DNA from: Bombyx mori
Taxonomy: Eukaryota > Arthropoda > Insecta > Lepidoptera > Bombycidae
Reading direction: 5' to 3'
Assembly (NCBI RefSeq): GCF_030269925.1
Contig: NC_085107.1
Location: forward strand, 8,246,001 to 8,310,000
Length of the DNA stretch: 64,000 nt
The notes below the pieces were generated by a model that saw only the letters and a program-made list of their open reading frames with translations, searched no databases and was not told the DNA's origin. Positions 1-13,600 of this stretch are shown in pieces. Each line of letters opens with the position of its first letter. The stretch's first letter is position 1. The position numbers and the translations under genes were made by a program.

Positions 1-883
1 CGTGGTTTTACGTCAAGGCTAATACTTCCGTCGTCGGGTCATTTATTATTTAGAAAACTTTAGTAAATCGGTTGTTTGCATAAGATATTTCTGAGCTACT
101 GCCGATGTGTGAATTACGCACTCGGACGATTACCGAAACACAGTTTCGCTATCAATTATTCTCTTGCTTCGTTTAGTTTACGTTCTAAATCAACATACAA
201 GTGATAATGGAGTGAAATGAGGCATACGATCTGGGTTGCTGCTGATTAACATAAACATAATAATGCATGTTTACTACAAACAAAACACAAACAAAACTTG
301 TGATCTATTTCGTGCTGATAATACGCAAAATAAAAACTCTACGTCTTTACAAATATCTTAGTACAAAGATAGTCATAATAATAATATGTTACTGGTTAGT
401 AATTTGCATAAAATAATGTTAAATTATAAATGTACGCTTTTATTACGTTTTTTTCATTGCCCTTGTAGGCAGATGATCATACGGCCCACCTAATGGTGAG
501 TGGTTACCGTCGCCCATGGACTTCAGCAATGCCAGAGGCAGAGCCAAGCCGCTGCCTACAAAAAACTTACGTCACTCTAAAGCATCGGACAATAAATGAG
601 AGAGCATATACGTCATAGTTCAGAGTGAATTCTCACATGACTTTAATTAAATCTTGGCAATCTCGGTGCTTTCCTAGAAAATCGTTTCATTATACACGTA
701 TTTAAACTGGAAATCTACCGTTCATACATTTGTCAAAGGATTATTACGTTTATTTTAGTTCTTCGAATATTTCATTCGCTAGTAACGCATAGTTTGAAAT
801 ACGAGTTTTAGTTTGTATTGAGCACGTCGTATAAACTTGATATTAGGGCGAATGTCTGCTGTGTTTTTTTTTAAATACAAATA
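1..883. other. Probable intron or flank with one LINE tail
   Basis: No exon signal. About 447-575 holds, in reverse orientation, the 3' tail of the Bombyx non-LTR element also seen near 22.3 kb (cccttgtaggcagatgatc, ggtgagtggttaccgtcgcc). The rest is AT-rich without recognisable structure. Confidence 0.5.
447..575 (-). mobile_element. Truncated non-LTR retrotransposon 3' tail
   Basis: Matches the 3' untranslated end of the element at 22086-22404 in reverse complement: poly-T start, then the shared segments around gtgagtggttaccgtcgccc and ccaagccgctgcctac. Confidence 0.75.
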
Positions 884-1306
884 TCTATATATTAATACGT
901 GAAGCAAAAACTTTGTATTATTTTTTACGAAAATTGCGCGGACGGAGGAGTATGAAATTTTCCACACTTACAGAGAATATAGAGAAGAAGTACACAATGC
1001 TAATATTTTTTTTAAATAATGCATAAAAGATACATTAAATCAATAAAGAAAACATTACACACACTACATACCATGTATTTGACGCACACACGCATGCATA
1101 CTATTTATTGTCAAACTTTTGTTCTTGACGTCTGTGGTCAAATTGAGAATAGATTAAAATATATTGTTTATCTTTATTAATATTTTTTTATAGTGTAGTC
1201 TTGGCGAAATTTGTGATTATAGAAGTATAAATTACAATCATAATAGTGTAAAAACTTACAATTCCAATTAATTATAGTCGAATTTCGATTACTGCGGGAC
1301 CTCTAG
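884..1306 (+). mobile_element. Non-autonomous Helitron, family A, copy 1
   Basis: Begins with TC after host A (883), ends in CTAG before host T (1307), and has an imperfect hairpin (agtcgaatttcgatt) about 15 bases before the 3' end. These are the marks of a Helitron. It shares its full length with the copies at 2353, 12918 and 21335. Confidence 0.8.
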
Positions 1307-2352
1307 TACATATAGAACTACAAAGTGCTCATTGCTTTGTTTTATGTGCGATCGAAATTCCTCACACACAAGAACACTGATCCTCAGTGTTCTTAAATTT
1401 CATATTTTATGTCGTATTATTTATGTCGTACTTCAAGTAAATTGGATGATGCAGATAAAAGCATTCTCGATATTAAAATCTAGACATGTATATAATGAGG
1501 CTCCATTATTCCATTAAACTACAATGAGCACTAAAGTAGAATGAGCGAAATTATAATTATCTACACATGCGCGCGTTCCGCCCTCATCGAATTTCTTGTG
1601 CTTATAACAAGTGGTCCGAAACATGATTGAAATTAATTTTGTGCAATTTTGAAAAACTAATAGCCATGTATATCGACGCTTGAAAGACAAACATGACTAA
1701 GCGACAATGCGTGAACTTTACAATAGACTAATTTAAAGTTGAAATACCTGAAAACAAAATTTATTTTAACGAATCTAGCTGTAGTAGAATCTAGCTAGTA
1801 GCTGTAGGATTGAAACGATTTTAATAGACCTAGAAATATATTTTTATTGCGCATCGAATATGGTTATTGCCTATCATTTATGTACTATCATTTATGTATT
1901 AAGCAGCTATTGTCGCTTAGTCACGTTTGCCTTTCAAGCGTCGATATTTTAATGAAAAAGTCGCGAATTAATTTAGAGGTACAAAATGCGTAAAAAATTT
2001 GCGTTGAAACATTAATTATTGTGTCGTCTTAAACCAATTAAAACTCTACTATCATATTTATCTATACATTAACTTAAAAAAAAAAAAAAAATCACAACTG
2101 CCATAATATTTACTCGTATATTCAACAGACATAAACTTCAGACAGTTATTTTCTAGAAAATATGCTCGTGAAAAATAACATTAAGTTTCCATCGTCGCGT
2201 CGAATTGAGTTTACCGCACCTTCATACTTTATGTTTGTTTAATTTATCACGAGGCTAGGTGCAAATCGTAAACAAGCTCAATGCACTTAACGCCGACTCC
2301 AAGATGATAATATCTAGACTGAATTCCTAAGAGAACTGTCGCACTGTATACA
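1307..2352. other. No gene seen
   Basis: AT-rich spacer between two Helitron copies. Two segments share the words gcgacaatgcgtga / ttgtcgcttagtcacg around 1670-1710 and 1905-1950 in opposite orientation, together with cgacgcttgaaag / ctttcaagcgtcg, so the spacer holds a long imperfect inverted repeat. Confidence 0.5.
1667..1950. repeat. Inverted repeat enclosing about 200 bp
   Basis: The left arm (about 1672-1709: tatcgacgcttgaaagacaaacatgac..gcgacaat) reappears in reverse complement at about 1910-1948 (attgtcgcttagtcacgtttgcctttcaagcgtcgata). The arms are close to 38 bp with few mismatches. It resembles a small MITE with terminal inverted repeats, but no target duplication was established. 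Confidence 0.6.
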
Positions 2353-2783
2353 TCTTTAAATTAATACGTGAAGAAAAAACCTTGTATCTCTTTTTACGAA
2401 AATTGCGCGGACGAAGGAGTATGAAATTTCCCACACTTATAGAGAATACAGAGAAGGAGCGCAGAATGTTAATATTTTTTTAAATTTTGCCTAAAATATT
2501 CATTAAATCAATAAATAAAAACATTACACACACTATCATGTATTTGTCGCACACACGCATGCATACTTTTTATTTATTGTCAAACTTTTGTTCTTGACGT
2601 CTGTGGTCAAATTGAGAATAGATTAAATATTGTTTGTCTTTATTAATATTTTTCTATAGTGTAGTCTTGGCGAAATTTGTGATTACAGAAGTTTAATAGT
2701 CTTTGAAAATAGAATCATAATAATGTACAAACTTATAATTTCAATTAATTATAGTCGAATTTCGACTACCGGGCGACCACTAG
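2353..2783 (+). mobile_element. Non-autonomous Helitron, family A, copy 2
   Basis: Same element as at 884-1306: TC start after A, hairpin tagtcgaatttcgacta near the 3' end, terminal CTAG followed by T. It lies in direct orientation about 1.05 kb from copy 1. Confidence 0.8.
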
Positions 2784-3339
2784 TATTTATTATCATAGAA
2801 ATATTATATTGTTCTATACAATTCACATTGTAATATTAAAATAAAAAAACTAAACACTTTTCACGCCAATACGTAGCCTCTCGATTTAGATTTGAAAATT
2901 ATTTACGATCTACTACTCTCTCCGAAATTAAAATATCAAAAAACAAATGCATTTTAAATGTGAATGTCGAAGCTAGTTTAAAAATCTGGAGCGCTGGCCG
3001 GAACAAATAATCACTGACGCCATTGATGGAAGACATTTCATTCTAAAACTTTTGATGTTTGCTTGCTTAAGATAGGACGCCATACGAAAGCAGCCGCATT
3101 TCTTTGACCTCACTTCATTGGTGACGAAGTCAACGAAAATAGCCCACTGACGTTACTCACGCCGATGAGGTAGCTAAAAATTGTGATCGACATTAAGGTC
3201 ATTGTCTCGGACTGACCGGATTGAAATTTGTCGCGTTCCGAATTAATATTTCACATTCAGTTGCATATTCACTGCTGATTTAAAATATGCAGAAATGTTA
3301 TTCGATTAAGGAGTAGGTAGTTTAATTTTTTATTTAATA

Positions 3340-3643
3340 CTAGCTGACTCGGCAGACTTCGTAATGCCTCAATCGATGAATAAAAGACCTAAAATTTTGT
3401 ATAAAATAAACTTAAAACAAACAAAAAAAATCCGCCCGACGGGGGGGGGGGGTACATGAAAGGAAAAACAAAATTGTTATTTTTATGTAATTCCGAGCAT
3501 TTTTATATTTATCTACCTTTGCAACCCTCTCTGGACTTCCACAAATAATTCAAGACCAAAATTAGACAAATCGGTCCAGCCGTTCTGGAGTTTTAGCGAG
3601 ACTAACGAACAGCAATTCATTTTTATATATATTATTATATAGA
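3340..3643 (-). mobile_element. Non-autonomous Helitron, family B, copy 1
   Basis: Read on the - strand it starts TCTATATAAT, continues aaaaatgaattgctgttcgt and ends ..gcctgactcgg-like sequence with terminal CTAG followed by T. Its + strand partner lies at about 33893-34179. An internal run of 12 G occurs near 3440. Confidence 0.75.
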
Positions 3644-4583
3644 TTACAGTTAAATATCGCTCCGAAACCCCCAATATTTATTACGAAAACTAAACAAGAA
3701 AATGTATACGTAAACACATTTCTTATTTTAAGTGAATCAATATTTACTTTCATTATGTATTCATAGCTAAACAATCCGAGTTGTTGATATTCTAAAAAAG
3801 AATTTTGTATCATAAAACAAACAAAGAAATTGTTTCTCTAAGGAAATCAGCGGGTAGCTATCGTTTAATAAACACCGAAGTACGAATAATAGCAAGCACA
3901 ATTCGAACATCGATCACTGTCAAACTTTCCGATTATACTTGCAAATAGATAAGTAATTTAATATCGATACTTCAATAAAGACCAATGAATTTAAACTGAC
4001 GTATCTTTGAGATCTATAAACTTTATTTTCAATTGAATACAAAACACATTTATGAAATACAAAAAAACTGTATTTTTTTTTAAATGATTAATATGAAAAA
4101 AATGTAATTAAAGACAGATTTTATGATTAATATGAAATAAGAAATGTGGATGGTGAATAAGTTGATGCAGTAGCTCTGGCGATCACAAATAAATTCCGAT
4201 TTCAAAAGACTTTTCAAGTTGCAATCTAATTAAGCTACATTAAAGCTAAATTTTTCTGATATGTTATTCTTTCATTGAATCTAATACTAATGGTCGTTTC
4301 TTTACCACAAATCCTTTTAATTCTAATCATAGTTAATAATAATATTTGTTAATTACATTTCAATGTAAAGACTTACCCACAGTAACTGATTTTGTATAAT
4401 AATTTATATTAAGAAAAATAGACATTATTATTCAGACTGCCACATCATCAATTTTCCGTTTTCTTAACCATAATATTACCTATTTAATGTCCATTATTCA
4501 ATGAACCCAAACGTGTCTATGCACAATCTTGCTGATATCAACAAAGTTACAAACTTCCAGAGAAGTATTCGTGATTAGAGTAA
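3644..4583. other. No gene seen
   Basis: AT-rich, with no splice-bounded open frames and no repeat recognised. Confidence 0.5.
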
Positions 4584-4925
4584 TTAATCCGTGGCCTAAT
4601 GGGTAAGACTGTCATGTGAACTCGTATCGAGTTACGCAACTAACCAAACAACGGTGGGATGGATGTAATGTGCTCTGCGTCAAACCCTGTCCCGCCGTCT
4701 CAATAGCCCCGACTAGGCTCCGGCCCGGTCCGAGGTAGGGTGCCGGTTGTGAGCGGCAGGAGTTTTTAGTGAGGTTCAACTCCTACATACCCCACCTGCG
4801 GCGCGGGTAGGGATCCGGCGATTTTCTCCTGTGGAAAAAAAAAAAAAACTAACCAAACAAAACGTACTTAATACATCTTCCTGGTTAACTTCCATGATGA
4901 AAAAATATTATTAAGCAATGAAATT
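4584..4925 (+). mobile_element. Old tRNA-derived SINE, interrupted
   Basis: The left part, ccgtggcctaatgggtaag, resembles the tRNA-like head (A box) of Bm1-type SINEs. The right part after the insertion, cgtacttaa.. acttccatgatgaa, matches the SINE body (cgtacttaacaaatg.. acttccacggtgaa). The two halves are split by the LINE tail at 4652-4846. Confidence 0.55.
4652..4846 (+). mobile_element. Truncated non-LTR retrotransposon tail with TSD
   Basis: GC-rich insert (cggcccggtccgaggtaggg) ending in a poly-A tract at 4835-4848. It is flanked by the 14-base direct repeat aactaaccaaacaa at 4638-4651 and 4847-4860. A poly-A tail plus target duplication is the mark of target-primed reverse transcription. 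Confidence 0.8.
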
Positions 4926-5089
4926 AAACCATATTCATTAAATTAGTTCGAAATATGTGATAAGATGTTTAGGAGATCACACAAATAGATATCATAATTC
5001 CAACTGCTGCTGTCACGAATTATCATGCCTTTTAGTATGAAAGTGTTATAATCTACCTATATTTAGTAACTTAGAGGGGTTATGCTAGC

Positions 5090-5345
5090 TTCACTAAATA
5101 TATTAGGCGGGACCACGGGGGCTCCGCCTGGGAGACTTACTCACATCTGCCCTAGCAAGAGAAGTACTTCGCTGAATCTACCACCGGAATCGCTAGCCAC
5201 TCAGAAGATCCGGTGAGAAACTCAGTGAGCTGTCTGTGGAAGTGGTTATTACGGTGCAATGGCCATTACGACCTCATGTCGCAAGATGGAAATTTGCTTT
5301 TGGGGTATGAGCTGCAATAACTACTCGGCAGACCGGTAACATTGG
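5090..5345. repeat. Diverged interspersed repeat
   Basis: Contains ctgccctagcaagagaagta, ctaccaccgg and agaagatccggtgagaaact, words I know from a common lepidopteran dispersed repeat. Family and boundaries are not certain. Confidence 0.45.
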
Positions 5346-7227
5346 ATTGGCGTTAAAAATACGTATAAAATACGTCTACATAAATAATTTTTAGTTTAAA
5401 AAATTTACTAAATCTCGCGTACTCTCATTGGAAAATAGGAAAAAAAATGTACTTTTACGAAATGTTTTCGCTATAGCTCGTAAAAAAAATTCCACGATTA
5501 ACTAAATATAATAATTTTTTACGCTACCGAATGTAAGTTCCTTTTATTTTTTCTTATTAAAATCCAGGTAGCATTTGAGTTGCATTTTGAGTTGTTTAAA
5601 AATAAATGTTATTAATATATCTGTCACGCTTTGTGTATTTCCGTTCGTGTGTAGGTATATGTCATATCAGTGTCAATTTATGTGGCGGGAACGATGGGTG
5701 ACAAGCAGCGTCGGACATACCTAATCTTTTACTGGAAATGCATATTAAAGTAATGCCGCTGGTTTTTGGCAGCGAGCCGCGTTTCAGCTCAATGTTTCAT
5801 GTCCACTACGTTCCGTCGATTAGGCGAATTTGATCCTGATCGTTTTCACTCTGTAACTCAATACTGCGAAGCAGTTCAAAATTTTCGTTTCATGATCTAT
5901 TCTGGTTCCATCGCGAATTCTAGAAAATGTAATTAAACATTGATTATAGAGATTTTTCTACACAGAATTAGACGAGAGATTTATCAAAACTATGTAAAAT
6001 GTCGTCGTATTTTGTGAACCTTTTGGCCTTTTATGTTTTTATTTGATTTTCTGAAATGGACAGATAGAAATCACAGGAATATGTTTGTACGCATCACAGC
6101 GTAAATGCCGCTTTTATTGAGATATAGCATTAAAATTACAAATTCATTTTAATAACGACTTCATACAAATAGGCTCCATTCGTTCAGAGGACGGTCGAAT
6201 TGACCATTGCGGACTTTCGTTCTGTATTGGCAGTATTAAATACAAATAAAGAACGCATTTTAATTGCAAAAAGGATCGACCATACTTAACCACAAATATA
6301 CCGCTTATTGATTCAGTTATATACTGCACTCTACAACAGCTGAGGTTTCAATTTACGAATAGTAAAAAAGAGCATGTGCCGGTGCATGGTTCAAGTAGAT
6401 GAATGAACAAATAATTTTATGAATCACGCAAAAATTAAGTAAAACATATTTATTACACAACTATTTCTTATTACTATTCATTACTCTTCAAAGTAACAAA
6501 ACAACGAAATTCAAAATTAGAAAACACTAGAACCGTAAGAAAAAATTAAATAAAAGTATCCAATAAAAAATGTAATAACAAAATAGCCGATTTAATCTTT
6601 AGAGTACTTTTTGCTCGGTTGCGGAAAGTTGGTGTAGGGCAACGAATGGGCTCTCGGGACTATTAAGATTGACAACAAATAATTTACTGGTATAATATTT
6701 TTGCGAGCAGCAGAATTAAATTTGTATTTCGCAAATACGGTGTGAAATACTAAAAATAGTATATAATTGATTATTTCTTGTATCATAAAGTTAATGTAAT
6801 ATTAAAACCAATTTTCATTGCAACGTTGTTTTCCCTAAAATACGTACTTTTCAATACAGGGTCCATCTGATGGAAGTGATTATGACTAGATACATATCAC
6901 AACGTGGTTGTGGCCAACCACCTTGAAGATATGAGGCCTTGTGCAAACAAGAGTGCGTAAATGAATATTGCTAACGTTCCCATTAGCTTTATCTACACAC
7001 TCACGTGAGCGGAGCATACAAAGTTTCGAATTTACTGTCAAACACTGAATATAATCTGTGTCCGCGAACGTGAATTTTGTTATTGCTATCTCTTACAGTT
7101 CGATACACAAAGCTTAACTGTTATGTTGCGACTATGTATCTGTTTTCGATTCAACTGAAACTCATTGTAATGGGTCTGTCCATTTAATAAAGAACCGTAC
7201 AAATTTTAAAAATCGTCGTCCATTGCT
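5346..7227. other. No gene seen
   Basis: AT-rich. A moderately GC-rich patch near 5680-5830 (ggcgggaacgatgggtgaca) has no long open frame and no recognised relative. Confidence 0.5.
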
Positions 7228-7530
7228 ATTCCATGGTGAAGGAATAACATCGTGTAATAAAAATCAAACCCGAAAAATTTTAATTTGCGTAATTGCCGGT
7301 GGTAGGACCTCTTGTGCGTCCGCGCGGGTAGGTACCACCACCCTGCCTATTTATGCCGTGAAGCAGTAATGCGTTTCGGTTTGAAGGGTGGGGCAGTCGT
7401 AACTATACTTGAGATCTTAGAACTTATATCTCGAGGTGGGTGGTGCATTTACGTCGTAGATGTCTATGGGCTCCAGTAACCACTTAACACCAGGTGGGCT
7501 GTGAGCTCGTCCATCTAAGCAATAACAATA
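7228..7530 (+). mobile_element. Bm1-type SINE, 5'-truncated
   Basis: Body begins near ccatggtgaaggaataacat and includes gaagcagtaatgcgtttcgg and ccagtaaccacttaacacca, ending in ctaagcaataacaata. The tRNA-like head is missing. Confidence 0.9.
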
Positions 7531-10500
7531 ACTCAAAAATAGTTTACTGCTTATGTGTAATAGACCCCGATGACAAACATACTAGACAATATTAAGAGAA
7601 ACTTGGCTGGATGGGAGATACCTACCCGTGCGGTCTTACAAGACGCTTTTCCACCTGTAAATGCGATTAGCGATCGCATTACCCTGCTATAATACTCAGG
7701 GAACAGTGCTGTCCATTGTCCCGTGTCAGTCGCCTTTACGACACCCACGGGATGAAATATAATGAAGTTATTCTGGGCCGACTACACAGCCAAGTTATTA
7801 TTATAAAACGGTCACTAAAATGTAGTTATCAATCCATGAAAATATCAAGAAAAATACAGTGTGTCAGACGTATGTACTGTATAAAGCCTATCGTATATCT
7901 TTCGATTTACATTTTTTTTTAATATTACCCAAAATCTACTGGTCTTCAGTCATCTTGTTCTGACGTCGGAAGCTAGAGATAAAACAATTAGTTGCATTTT
8001 ACGAGAGCATTTATACAAAAAAAATTAACCTAGTGGATCTACTTGACAAACCATAGTAGATAGTGATCACATTTCATCAGGTCGGCTGTGGGCTTGTCTG
8101 TGTACTAAAGTAAATTTATAATCTTATGAAAAATAAGAGTAATTTTTATTGTTTCTGATGATATTAGAAGTTAAGGCAAAACAATTAAACGTGACGCGGT
8201 ATAACCCTTCCTAGTGAACTAACACTTGCTGATTAATGACATAAACTCAATCGGCTGTAATCATTGATAATTTTTTTACGGCTTGACACTGACAGTCAAG
8301 CGAAGTATCTATCTGTCAATAAGCGAAACAGCTGCTTGATGCTGAATTTTCCCGTCCATTACAATTGTTAATGGAGGACGAAAAGCAACAGTAAAAGGTT
8401 ACGTAGATAAATGAAATCCACTAAAGTAATCTGTCTGAAACATATTTGCTGTTCACCTTCAGAAGTATTAGATATCATTATCTCTAAGTCCTGCAGATGT
8501 GTTTTCGTGGAGTTGTCATTTTCCTGTCATCGGAATTCGAATATAACAACGACGATAAAGCAGTTTTTCTTCCAAAAAAGCGTATGTGCAGTTCACATGT
8601 GATAGAAGTGGGATCTTCAGAAGTATTCTATCTCACTTTATCGCAGACTAAATTATTATCCTTATTATAATATTATTATATTTTCGCATTAAAAGTGTAC
8701 AATTTCCAAAAAATATTCGAAATTGGGTTAATATGCGGAATTATTTGGTACCACCAGTATTTTTCTCATAAATACTGTCAAAAGAGCATAGTTTAGTTTC
8801 TTTTTTTTTTAGTTTACCTATGTTTTGACTATGTACTATTAACAAAATTAAATAGATAATTTTATTTTACTTTAAAAGACAGATAATGTAACTGGTAAAA
8901 AATAAAAAAATAATTTTGCAAAGATGATTTATATTAAAAATATCACATGTTAAACTTTTAAAACACTCTCCTGTAAAATTAGTAAGTTTTGAAATTATAC
9001 AGTTTTAATGCATGAAAACGATAAATGATTGACATTTGAGTGTCGCTTTTCGCTTTTGAAGTGTCATTTTATTGATTACAACGATAGTAATTTTTACCTT
9101 AAATACTATTATAATTATTAAAGTCACTCAAATTTGTAAACACACGCGCCGTAATAGCCTATCTGATGTCGAACATAATGCTTGTGATTCGTTTAATTCT
9201 CACGCTTCGCTGTTACTCTGGTTGAATGAGGAACATTAATTAAACATATGTCATCTCCCACGCCGGAGCGGATCCACACCCTTTTATGCCCTTTTGTGAA
9301 ATATTCGTAGTACTATCCCTCTGTATTTCCATTATGTGTTATTTTATCACATTGAGCTCTGACGAGTTTTAAATTAAACCGAAATCGGCTTTTAGTGACC
9401 AGTCTTAGAAACTTCACAGTTCAAAACTGGGTTGACCACAAAAAATATACGTTTTTCTTGAATGTAAATTCCCGCTCCTCGCAGTTTAAACAATTTTATC
9501 TAAGAATAAATTGCGTTAGTGCGAATAACTCGATCTTCAGTAAATTTCGTCGGATCCTTAATCGTTGTATTAAAAATTAGATGGCGCCATATTAACATAA
9601 CAGCTAATAGATTTTTGAATGCACGAAAATTTGTTAAATTCCCAAAATTGAAATCTTCTCAAACGTCACACAATTCGCAATTCTTACTCTTTTTATTTTG
9701 GAAATCATATTTTTTTTTTAATTTGAAATCATAAGTTTTAAGAGCTAAACTGAAAAAAATAAACTGTCAAACACAAGGACAAATATCTATGGTATTTATG
9801 ACATTAAAGAGTACACATACTAAAACGACATGTTTATATTTTTACGATTAATCAATGTCCATTCATTCGACATCAGCACGATGAAATGAAATAATACACA
9901 AGATTTATTCTAAGAATTATTCGTCATTTAGCTATAGTTTGTATAAATCTAATGAAATCTAAGATCACGTCAGACTGTATGAGTAATTAGAGCAGAACTC
10001 ACAAACAACTACAATAGTATCGATTTATCTTTAGTGCAAAGTAGTTGAAGGCTCATAGATACATTGCATGGTCAGTTTCATGTTATATTATAGCCGGAAG
10101 CGCGGATTACTATAAACTACAAAAACCATATTAAAGCGAAGTTATACTTAGTGCAGCAGTTTGTAAAGTTTAAAAAACTATATTTTAATTATATCCATTT
10201 TAAACTTCCCATACTCTGCAAGCCTAAATTAATTAAAGCTTTTCATTCGACCGTGACGTGACCTTAACTCCTGGTGGTCTGTGAGCGTCTACTCGTTAAC
10301 AGAAATAAAAAAGATTCATCGTTTTTCAGATGCGAACACAAGGTAATCGAATCCAACCCACTTTTGTGCATTTTGTATGAGATCGTTCGCGTTTATTTCA
10401 CGCAAAAAGATTTTTTTTTTTAAACATTTGGACGGAAAGTAAATATTTATACCTGTAAAGCACGGTTATAGTGATGGTCTTTTAGAATATTTTTGAATGT

Positions 10501-10531
10501 GTTTTGTTTATCGGCGTTACGTTGTCCGCAG
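7531..10531. other. Probable intron, small repeat scraps
   Basis: No exon recognised. Around 7600-7750 is a scrap with cgcctttacgacacccacgg, which recurs in a diverged form near 43730. Short SINE-tail fragments appear near 8070-8110 and 10255-10310. Confidence 0.45.
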
Positions 10532-10682
10532 AGTCAGGCCATGCGGATCGTGCGTACTGTCGGGCAAGCCTTTGAAGTATGCCACAAGATGCAGAACAAT
10601 TCTCCAGAGCAGCCAGCTCCATCTACTTCTTCTGCCGTCGATGAACCTGTGGCCAGCTGCAGTGATGCTCCCGTCTCGAAAG
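10532..10682 (+). CDS. NOS1AP: NOS1AP-like exon: end of PTB domain
   Basis: The exon starts in phase 0 after the acceptor ttgtccgcag and encodes SQAMRIVRTVGQAFEVCHKM, the terminal helix of the PTB domain, followed by a Ser/Pro/Ala-rich linker. It ends one base into a codon at AAAG|GTTTGA. No upstream exon of the same gene is recognisable in the first 10.5 kb. Confidence 0.92.
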
Positions 10683-13600
10683 GTTTGACAAAATTCTAGC
10701 AGATTTATTATCACATTCACGTGACTAATAATCTTAATTTAAAGAAGAATTTCTGAGTTATTATGCAACGAAATCTTTGCGTTTGTGATTTTTTTTTTTC
10801 TGAAACCTGCGCTCATTTTTCATTTTAGTTTTTGCGTTTAACGTCCGCGTTGTCGCTATGTTTTTCAGTCGTTTTTTTTTTCAACACGATCCTACATAGT
10901 AATAGTGACCGGCGCCATTACACGCCACACACACGGATACCTGCGAAATTCATCACAGCGAAATAAATGCCCAGCGACTGTTTGCTATGCGAATATTATT
11001 AATGTGGCCACAGTGATAAATTTTTTCGTGAAAAATACGTACGTATTTTAATTTTTTTGTCGGCTCGCGTAAATAATACGTTGACGGCAAACGAAACTAT
11101 ACTTGTTATTTTCCTAGAATACATCGTGATTTATAGCGTTATCCCATAATTTTATAACATAATCTAAACACATAATCAACATTAAAATGTACAATCCGCT
11201 TCTAATTGGCGCTTCAAATCATAACATACGATTACTACATAAAAAAGATTACGAGTATAAAATTAACGAATAGTAAAACTTGTTACGTTCTGAAAATAAA
11301 TATTTTGATACATACTTATTTTATGTAAAATATTTCTGTTCTTTCTTAACTTACAGTTCAGACTTGACTAATTAGTTAGTTGTTAGTTACTTAGACTAAG
11401 ACCTTTATATGGGTGGTTTATTATCACCTAGGCCGTGGACTAAAAATAGATAGCTCGTTCACCGCAAATATATTTATTATTTTGAACTCCGGTTATATGA
11501 GTTCAGGCTACTTTCTTTGAACATTTTCTGCTGTTTGGATAAAGGGCTCAAATTAGTTACTGTGTTTAAAGTGATTACCAGAATATAAACGTACCGAAAA
11601 TAACGAATAGTGTTAATCTTAATTATTCGTATAAAATTATCGTATAAAATTAAATAGAACAAAACCTATTGAAAACTAAATAGTTATTTTCCTTGAATTA
11701 AGTTGTTGTTCAGCGTATAAATAAACTGTAAATTTAATATTCACTCCCTTAAATATTGTAAATATGGATATACAAATAAACTCGTAATTTAATCATAACT
11801 TATCGTAATTAAATTGTTTACTGCTATTCTCTGCTAGTTGCTAGGAAGAATAATAAGCTTTTTTTCGGATTTAGAGATTGCTTAAAAACTCTGGGCCAAC
11901 CCAAAGTTACTAAGCTACAAAAGTCGGCAAATTGACTTACCTACTCTTTTTTATTTTGATTTGTAAGCTCATTAACGTAAAATAATCTTCTTTATAGGAA
12001 GGTTAAATACTTTAAGCAGAATCAGAATATGAACTCGCGAAATAATTGTATGTCAAAATAAAACAGTTATAAAAAGAATAAAAATGGTTTGCTTTGTCTA
12101 AACATCGATTCTGTACGGATTCGTCTAAAGTTTTTGTATTCATTCGGTTCTTAGAACTGTAAGTTTAGATTAATTTAAATTAATTTCTATGATTGTAATT
12201 GGTTTTGTGCATCAAAAAGGAAAAAAATAATTAAAGAAATAGTAAGTTTAGATTAATTTTAATTAATTTCTATGATTGTAATTGGTTTTGTGCATCAAAA
12301 AGGAAAAAAAATTAAAGAAATATTTTAAAAAAAATATCAATGTTACAATGTATTTTCCATCGACATGACCTGTTGGATCCATATGATCAACTCTCAGTGC
12401 TGTCGGTGGCTGGTAGTTCTAACGCTATTAGCCCGGAGCACAAGTCATCGAGCTTGAAGAGTTTGATATGAAATTGAATACTCAGTTTCTAACTTGATTT
12501 TTAAATCGCGAATCCGATTCGATGATGGAAGCTAGGCCTCCTGCGCAGCCTTCAGAAAGTTGTGAGCTTTAAGGGTTTCCCCGCTCAAGCCTAAAAGCAC
12601 CCGTCCTAAAAAAGCTATAAGGATTCTATGCCATGAGCAGTTCCTCTATTTTCAATTGTTGGATTTAGTTCTATATATATATAATATATAATTCAATATT
12701 CTATATATATAATTCTGTTTTATCATAAATATTAACTATTTTTTGTTTTGTCGAGATTGTAAAGATATTTAAAACGACGAGTCACGACGTTACGACTTAT
12801 CGTAAACTAGTGTAGCTTTGGCAACCGGTAAACGTATTTATACAAAACGCATCAGTATGAACTACATTTTAATTATGAGTTTAAATAACAATTTAAATAC
12901 TCGTATATTTACTCTAACTAGAGGTCCCGCAGTAGTCGAAATTCGACTATAATTAATTGGAAATGTAAGTTTGTACACTATTATGACTGTATTTTATACT
13001 TCTATAATCACAAATTTCGCCAAGACTACACTATAAAAAATATTAACAAAGACAAACAATATTTAATCTATTCTCAATTGGACAACAGACGTCAAGAACA
13101 AAAGTTTGACAATAAATAGTATGCATGATGCATGCTTGTGTGCGTCAAATACATGGTAGTGTGTGTAATGTTTTCTTTATTGATTTAATGTATCTTTTAT
13201 GCATTATTTTAAAAGAATATTAGCATTGTGCACTTCTTCTCTATATTCTCTGTAAGTGTGGAAAATTTCATAGTCCTCCGTCCGTGCAATTTTCGTAAAA
13301 AGGGATACAACGTTTTTGCTTCACGTATTAATATATAGATTGTTCTCAATTTACCCATAGGGCGAGTGTGTGGTGAACACCCAGGGATAGTTGGTATCGT
13401 TCTAAACATGTCCGCTAGTTCATTACTTTTTAATTTGCTTCCAATAATCTTGAACACTATATTACCGTTTGACAAAAAAAAGTATAACAGAATGAGATAC
13501 TAATAACAATTTTAATATACAGCCTCTTAAAAAAACCTTCTGAAAATTAAAATTACACATACATCCAAAAAAAAAATGACCTTCAAATGGACTTACGAAC

